From an uncultured Actinomycetes bacterium (GTDB taxonomy: Bacteria > Actinomycetota > Actinomycetes > Nanopelagicales > Nanopelagicaceae), in NCBI GenBank assembly GCA_903832395.1, contig CAILBF010000077.1, positions 1 to 18,553 on the forward strand: DNA of 18,553 bases. Reading direction: 5' to 3'. The notes under the pieces were generated by a model, which saw nothing but the letters and a program-made list of their open reading frames with translations, made no database searches and was not told where the DNA came from. Shown piece after piece: positions 15,976 through 18,553 of this stretch. The position numbers and the translations under genes were made by a program. Numbering within the stretch: position 1 is the stretch's first letter; the number at the start of each line of letters is the position of its first letter.

Positions 15976-17025
15976 ATGATAAAAGTTGGAATAGTTGGAT
16001 GCGGTCGGATCTCAGATCTACATGCAAAGGCGTATCTAACCCATAAGGATTCGGCAATTGTCGCAATCTGTGACCCAAGTCAAGAGGTATTAGATTTTAG
16101 GGGAGATGCATGGGGCGTCCCAATCAATCGTCGCTTTCAGAAGATAGAGGATCTTCTCGCACTGAGTGACGTGGACATGGTTGATGTGTTAGTGCCGCAT
16201 AATCTTCATTCTGAGATTGCTAACAAGGTTATTGCGAGTGGAAAAGCGCTTTCGCTGCAAAAACCAATGACAGTAAATTTAGCGGAAGCAGATCAACTAA
16301 TTGAAGCCGCAAAAAAAGCTGGGACTGTGTTTAAGGTTTTTGAAAACTTTATATTTTTCCCACCTATTGCCTTTGCTAAAAGTCTTGTTGACCAAGGTGA
16401 AATCGGAGACTTACTTGGGATCAGAATGAAATCAAATTCAGGGGTGAGTCCTACCGCTTGGCAAATTCCTGCCTCTACGGCAGCTTGGCGACTGGATTTA
16501 GAAAAATGCGGAGGTGGCCCGCTCGTATTCGACGACGGCCATCATAAATTTGCTGTTGCTTGGTATTTCATGGGGAAAGTTAAATCTGTTTTTGCCGATA
16601 TCGGTAATTGGGAAAATTCGGGAATTGATTCTCCTTCTATCGTGTCATGGCGTCACACAAAGGGAGGCATAGGCTCCCTTGAGGTGATTTTTTCACCCGA
16701 AATGGAGGTAACAACTAAGTATTATGCCCAAGATGATCAGATAGAGATCACTGGAACCAAAGGCGTCATTTGGGTTACCAAGGGCCACGGGCAACTATTA
16801 GATATACCCCCCGTGACGATTTATCGCGATGGAAAAGTGCGACATTTCAATGATATTGATTATGACTGGGGAAGTAGTTTTGTTAAATCCGGCCAACATT
16901 TTATTGATGCATTGATGAATGGCACGGATCCCTTGCTTACAGGCGAGCAGGGGCGAGAGGTCTTGGCATTTACGCTTGCCGCCCAAGAGGCAGCAAAACG
17001 CGGGGTTCCTGTTAGTCCGAAATAG
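15976..17025 (+). CDS. Gfo/Idh/MocA-family NAD(P)-dependent oxidoreductase
   Basis: This is a 349-aa dehydrogenase likely to oxidise a sugar, cyclitol or derivative. The nucleotide-binding motif GCGRIS is at residues 8-13, near the N-terminus (MIKVGIVGCGRISDLHAKAYL). The family's EKP motif appears as QKP at 95-97, so Glu is replaced by Gln while the catalytic Lys (K96) stays. The active-site block GGGPLVFDDGHHKFAVAW supplies D186/D187 and H189/H190. GAAAGGG five bases before ATG 15976 sets the start, and the gene is 2 bp after the permease stop. It is the last gene of the operon and could catalyse the first step, converting the imported sugar to a lactone or ketone. The substrate is not known. 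Confidence 0.9.
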   Translation: MIKVGIVGCGRISDLHAKAYLTHKDSAIVAICDPSQEVLDFRGDAWGVPINRRFQKIEDLLALSDVDMVDVLVPHNLHSEIANKVIASGKALSLQKPMTVNLAEADQLIEAAKKAGTVFKVFENFIFFPPIAFAKSLVDQGEIGDLLGIRMKSNSGVSPTAWQIPASTAAWRLDLEKCGGGPLVFDDGHHKFAVAWYFMGKVKSVFADIGNWENSGIDSPSIVSWRHTKGGIGSLEVIFSPEMEVTTKYYAQDDQIEITGTKGVIWVTKGHGQLLDIPPVTIYRDGKVRHFNDIDYDWGSSFVKSGQHFIDALMNGTDPLLTGEQGREVLAFTLAAQEAAKRGVPVSPK

Positions 17026-17089
17026 CGATCTCGAAAGCTGCAGACAAAACTCATTGAGCGTTCAAGGCGTGCTGGGTAAACATTTTCCC

Positions 17090-17129
17090 AAAATCATCAC
17101 GCGCGCCCCAAAAATCGTTAATATCGTCG
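17090..17129 (+). repeat. 40-bp direct repeat, right copy (attR-like)
   Basis: This stretch is identical to 6776-6815 at the end of leuS. It is preceded by unrelated DNA (17026-17089, no gene seen) and followed by the genuine downstream region. It marks the right border of the island. Confidence 0.9.
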
Positions 17130-17134
17130 CCTAA
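17090..17134 (+). pseudogene. Displaced original 3' end of leuS
   Basis: Read in the leuS frame, this fragment encodes KIITRAPKIVNIVA and a TAA stop, so it keeps a natural LeuRS ending separated by 10.3 kb from the gene body. The intact leuS now ends VTS instead. The fragment has no start or ribosome site of its own and is not expected to be translated. It is the evidence for which side is the pre-insertion host sequence. Confidence 0.75.
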
Positions 17135-17171
17135 CTCAAAACTTCGCGTTCCACATGGTGAGAGGCACATA

Positions 17172-18056
17172 ATGAAAACTATTTTGGATGCAATTGGCAA
17201 TACGCCATTGATAAACATCGAAGGTATTTGGGTAAAGATGGAGTTTATGAATCCATCAGGTTCAATTAAAGCGCGCATTGCTAAGTACATGATTGAACGC
17301 GCTGAGGATGAAGGTCTAATTAAACCCGGCGACACCATTGTTGAAGCGAGTAGTGGAAACACTGGAAATGCAATGAGTATGGTTGCAGCAGTTAAGGGTT
17401 ACAAAATGTTAGTGATTATGCCCGATGGTATGAGTCCAGAGCGCACCGCAATCTCTGAAGCTTTCGGTGCCGAAGTTCATACAATGGGTGATTTCCATGT
17501 CAACGATGCTTTAGCAGAGGCCCGTCGGCGCGGAGCATTGCCAGGTTTCTTTGCACCACAACAGTTTGATAATGAGTGGAATGTTCAAGAAAATCGTGAG
17601 TGGCTAGGAAAAGAAATTTTAGATCAAATGCCCGTACTGCCCGATTTAGTTATTGGTGGCGTCGGAACTGGCGGAACAATAGTTGGCGTGGGTCAAGCAT
17701 TTAAGGCCGTAAATCCAAACTGCAAAGTTATCGCTCTTGAACCTTCAGAGTCATGCACAATTTTGTGTGGTGAGGTTTCAAAGCATCTAATCGAGGGTAT
17801 CGCCGATGGTTTTATTCCCGGCATTGTTTCACGCCATCACCATGAGCTCGACGGCGTCATCGATGTGGGTTCCGAAGAATCAATCGAAGAGATGCGCCGC
17901 TTAGCTAGAGTTCACGGTCTATTCGTGGGTCCATCCTCAGGCGCCCACATGATTGCCGCTAAACGACTAAAAGAGCAGTATGGCGTTGACAATGTGGTTA
18001 CTTTCTTCTGTGACGAGGGCGAAAAGTACATCAATGATTACTGGTTAAATAAGTAA
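17172..18056 (+). CDS. Cysteine synthase family protein (PLP-dependent)
   Basis: This fold-type II PLP enzyme probably makes L-cysteine from O-acetylserine (or a related activated serine) and sulfide. The N-terminal IGNTPLI motif is followed by the PLP lysine K33 in NPSGSIKAR, the substrate loop SSGNTGNAMS (60-69) and the phosphate-binding GVGTGGTIVGVG (about 166). The 294-aa length is slightly short for CysK. GSIKAR replaces the usual GSxKDR, so a CysM-like or other beta-replacing activity is possible. GAGAGG lies close before ATG 17172. Before the island arrived it would have followed leuS by about 37 bp, so it could once have been co-transcribed with leuS. Confidence 0.87.
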   Translation: MKTILDAIGNTPLINIEGIWVKMEFMNPSGSIKARIAKYMIERAEDEGLIKPGDTIVEASSGNTGNAMSMVAAVKGYKMLVIMPDGMSPERTAISEAFGAEVHTMGDFHVNDALAEARRRGALPGFFAPQQFDNEWNVQENREWLGKEILDQMPVLPDLVIGGVGTGGTIVGVGQAFKAVNPNCKVIALEPSESCTILCGEVSKHLIEGIADGFIPGIVSRHHHELDGVIDVGSEESIEEMRRLARVHGLFVGPSSGAHMIAAKRLKEQYGVDNVVTFFCDEGEKYINDYWLNK

Positions 18057-18065
18057 TTATCCACA
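18057..18065 (+). promoter_or_regulatory. Perfect DnaA-box sequence upstream of comEA
   Basis: TTATCCACA matches the DnaA-box consensus exactly. It begins right after the cysteine-synthase stop in the 60-bp gap before comEA. It is a single box with no AT-rich unwinding region or cluster, so this is not an origin. It could titrate DnaA, regulate comEA or be chance. Confidence 0.35.
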
Positions 18066-18116
18066 AAGCACGTCACGCTTAAGTTATGGGCTTAATGCGC
18101 CAAGAATCATTGGTGC

Positions 18117-18553
18117 ATGAATCACATAGCCGAGGCTTTTGAAAGTATCCGTACATGGTGGTTTGAACTCCACTATTCACACATACAAAAACGTGCACTA
18201 CTTATTATTGGTGCACTCACCATCGTATTGTCGTCAGTAATTGTTCTGCGCGGTAATAGTCACGAAGTCGTCGCACCCCCAGTAGTTGCAGTTCAAATCG
18301 CAGCCCCTGAGATCTTTATCGACGTGACTGGGGCAATAAACAAGCCGGGTGTCTATACCTTGCCCGCAAATTCTCGTGTCATTGATGCCATTAAAGCTGC
18401 TGGCGACTCGGCTCCAGGGGCGGATTTGAGCACGATTAATTTAGCGCGCGTTTTGTCTGATGGTGAACAAATTTATGTCGATACAACAGTGAGCAAAAGC
18501 GCATCTGCGAGCACCCCGAAAAGCGTGCGTAGTGGACCAATTAATATCAATCG
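18117..18553 (+). CDS. comEA: ComEA DNA-uptake protein, 5' part
   Basis: The frame is open from ATG 18117 to the window edge (145 codons plus 2 bases). A short cytoplasmic N-terminus is followed by one membrane anchor ALLIIGALTIVLSSVIVL (residues about 28-45). A linker with APPVVA comes next, then an SLBB domain (IFIDVTGAINKPGVYTLP through DGEQIYV), a Ser/Ala-rich linker, and GPININR at the very end. The last block begins the helix-hairpin-helix DNA-binding domain, which is cut off. ComEA binds incoming double-stranded DNA at the membrane surface and passes it to ComEC, usually the next gene. The presence of competence machinery near an inserted island is suggestive but not proof of how the island was acquired. 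Confidence 0.92.
   Translation, partial: MNHIAEAFESIRTWWFELHYSHIQKRALLIIGALTIVLSSVIVLRGNSHEVVAPPVVAVQIAAPEIFIDVTGAINKPGVYTLPANSRVIDAIKAAGDSAPGADLSTINLARVLSDGEQIYVDTTVSKSASASTPKSVRSGPININ

Larger units (their letters stand above)
6816..17089 (+). mobile_element. About 10.3-kb catabolic genomic island integrated at the leuS 3' end
   Basis: The segment between the two 40-bp repeats holds eight co-directional genes for uptake and breakdown of a carbohydrate or sugar acid. The flanks (leuS to the left, cysteine synthase and comEA to the right) look like ordinary core genome. The leuS ending beyond the right repeat (GCC TAA) continues the same reading frame, which gives polarity: leuS plus repeat is the left junction, and repeat plus original downstream DNA is the right junction. 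No integrase, transposase, phage or conjugation gene is present. It therefore looks like a cargo-only element moved in trans, a decayed element, or an island shuffled by homologous recombination at leuS. Confidence 0.75.

Noticed and set aside
7051..17025. Canonical myo-inositol catabolic operon
   Set aside because: IolD-like and Gfo/Idh genes are present, but there are no recognisable IolB, IolC, IolE or methylmalonate-semialdehyde dehydrogenase genes, and the dehydratase is IlvD/Edd, which expects a hydroxy acid.
7051..17025. Sulfoquinovose Entner-Doudoroff pathway (IlvD/Edd dehydratase plus GabD-like dehydrogenase)
   Set aside because: No sulfoquinovosidase, KDSG aldolase, lactonase or sulfonate exporter is present, and a ThDP enzyme is not part of that route.
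6776..17129. Partial tandem duplication of leuS as the origin of the repeat
   Set aside because: Identity ends exactly after 40 bp on both sides and the flanks are unrelated, so there is no longer duplicated leuS segment.
16919..17134. Open frame across the Gfo/Idh 3' end running into the leuS-like tail
   Set aside because: Its upstream half is an alternative frame of the oxidoreductase gene and it has no ribosome site. A faint resemblance of the codons just before the repeat (GV in both) to leuS does not align without gaps and looks like chance.
18057..18065. Replication origin
   Set aside because: There is only one DnaA box, no AT-rich region, and no dnaA, dnaN or gyr genes nearby.
1..18553. 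CRISPR arrays, tRNA or rRNA genes, insertion sequences, phage or toxin-antitoxin genes
   Set aside because: None was seen on either strand. The remaining minus-strand frames lie opposite well-supported genes and have no family motifs.

Overview
The window reads as chromosome of a free-living actinobacterium of moderate-to-low GC. It carries F420 biosynthesis genes (cofD, cofE), a two-domain VOC protein like the mycobacterial CFP32 type, and a leuS to comEA neighbourhood. Genes are tightly packed with very short spacers. A streamlined freshwater lineage such as Nanopelagicales (acI) would fit, but that placement is inference from style and not from a marker comparison.

Layout. (1) 1-1103: end of cofD and complete cofE, overlapping by one base. 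(2) 1117-2016 (minus strand): an alpha/beta hydrolase, divergent from (3) 2178-2963, a double VOC-domain protein. (4) 3052-4230: a biosynthetic-type thiolase. (5) 4331-6826: leucyl-tRNA synthetase. (6) 6816-17089: an inserted catabolic island, described below. (7) 17172-18056: a cysteine-synthase-family gene, then 18117 to the window end, comEA (5' part).

The central observation is a perfect 40-bp direct repeat. One copy (6776-6815) is the 3' coding end of leuS. The other (17090-17129) lies 10,314 bp downstream, after the last island gene, and is followed in the same frame by an alternative leuS ending (GCC TAA). This is the signature of site-specific integration into the 3' end of a protein gene. 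The element recreated the leuS C-terminus with its own last codons (V-T-S-stop) and displaced the original end (A-stop) to the far side. No integrase or transposase gene lies between the repeats.

The island is one co-directional, operon-like block of eight genes: an IolD-like ThDP enzyme, a GabD-like aldehyde dehydrogenase, an IlvD/Edd sugar-acid dehydratase, an IclR regulator, a sugar ABC binding protein interrupted by one in-frame TAA, two ABC permeases, and a Gfo/Idh oxidoreductase. It has no kinase, no aldolase and no transporter ATPase. The set suggests uptake of a sugar, cyclitol or sugar acid, oxidation, dehydration to a 2-keto-3-deoxy acid, C-C cleavage or decarboxylation by the ThDP enzyme, and oxidation of the resulting aldehyde. 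The exact substrate cannot be read from sequence. A good sigma-70-like promoter (TTGCAA, 17 bp, TATAAC) precedes the first gene. Its -10 is covered by a GTTG-N9-CAAC palindrome, and a second copy lies 85 bp upstream. These are candidate operators for the island's own IclR protein.
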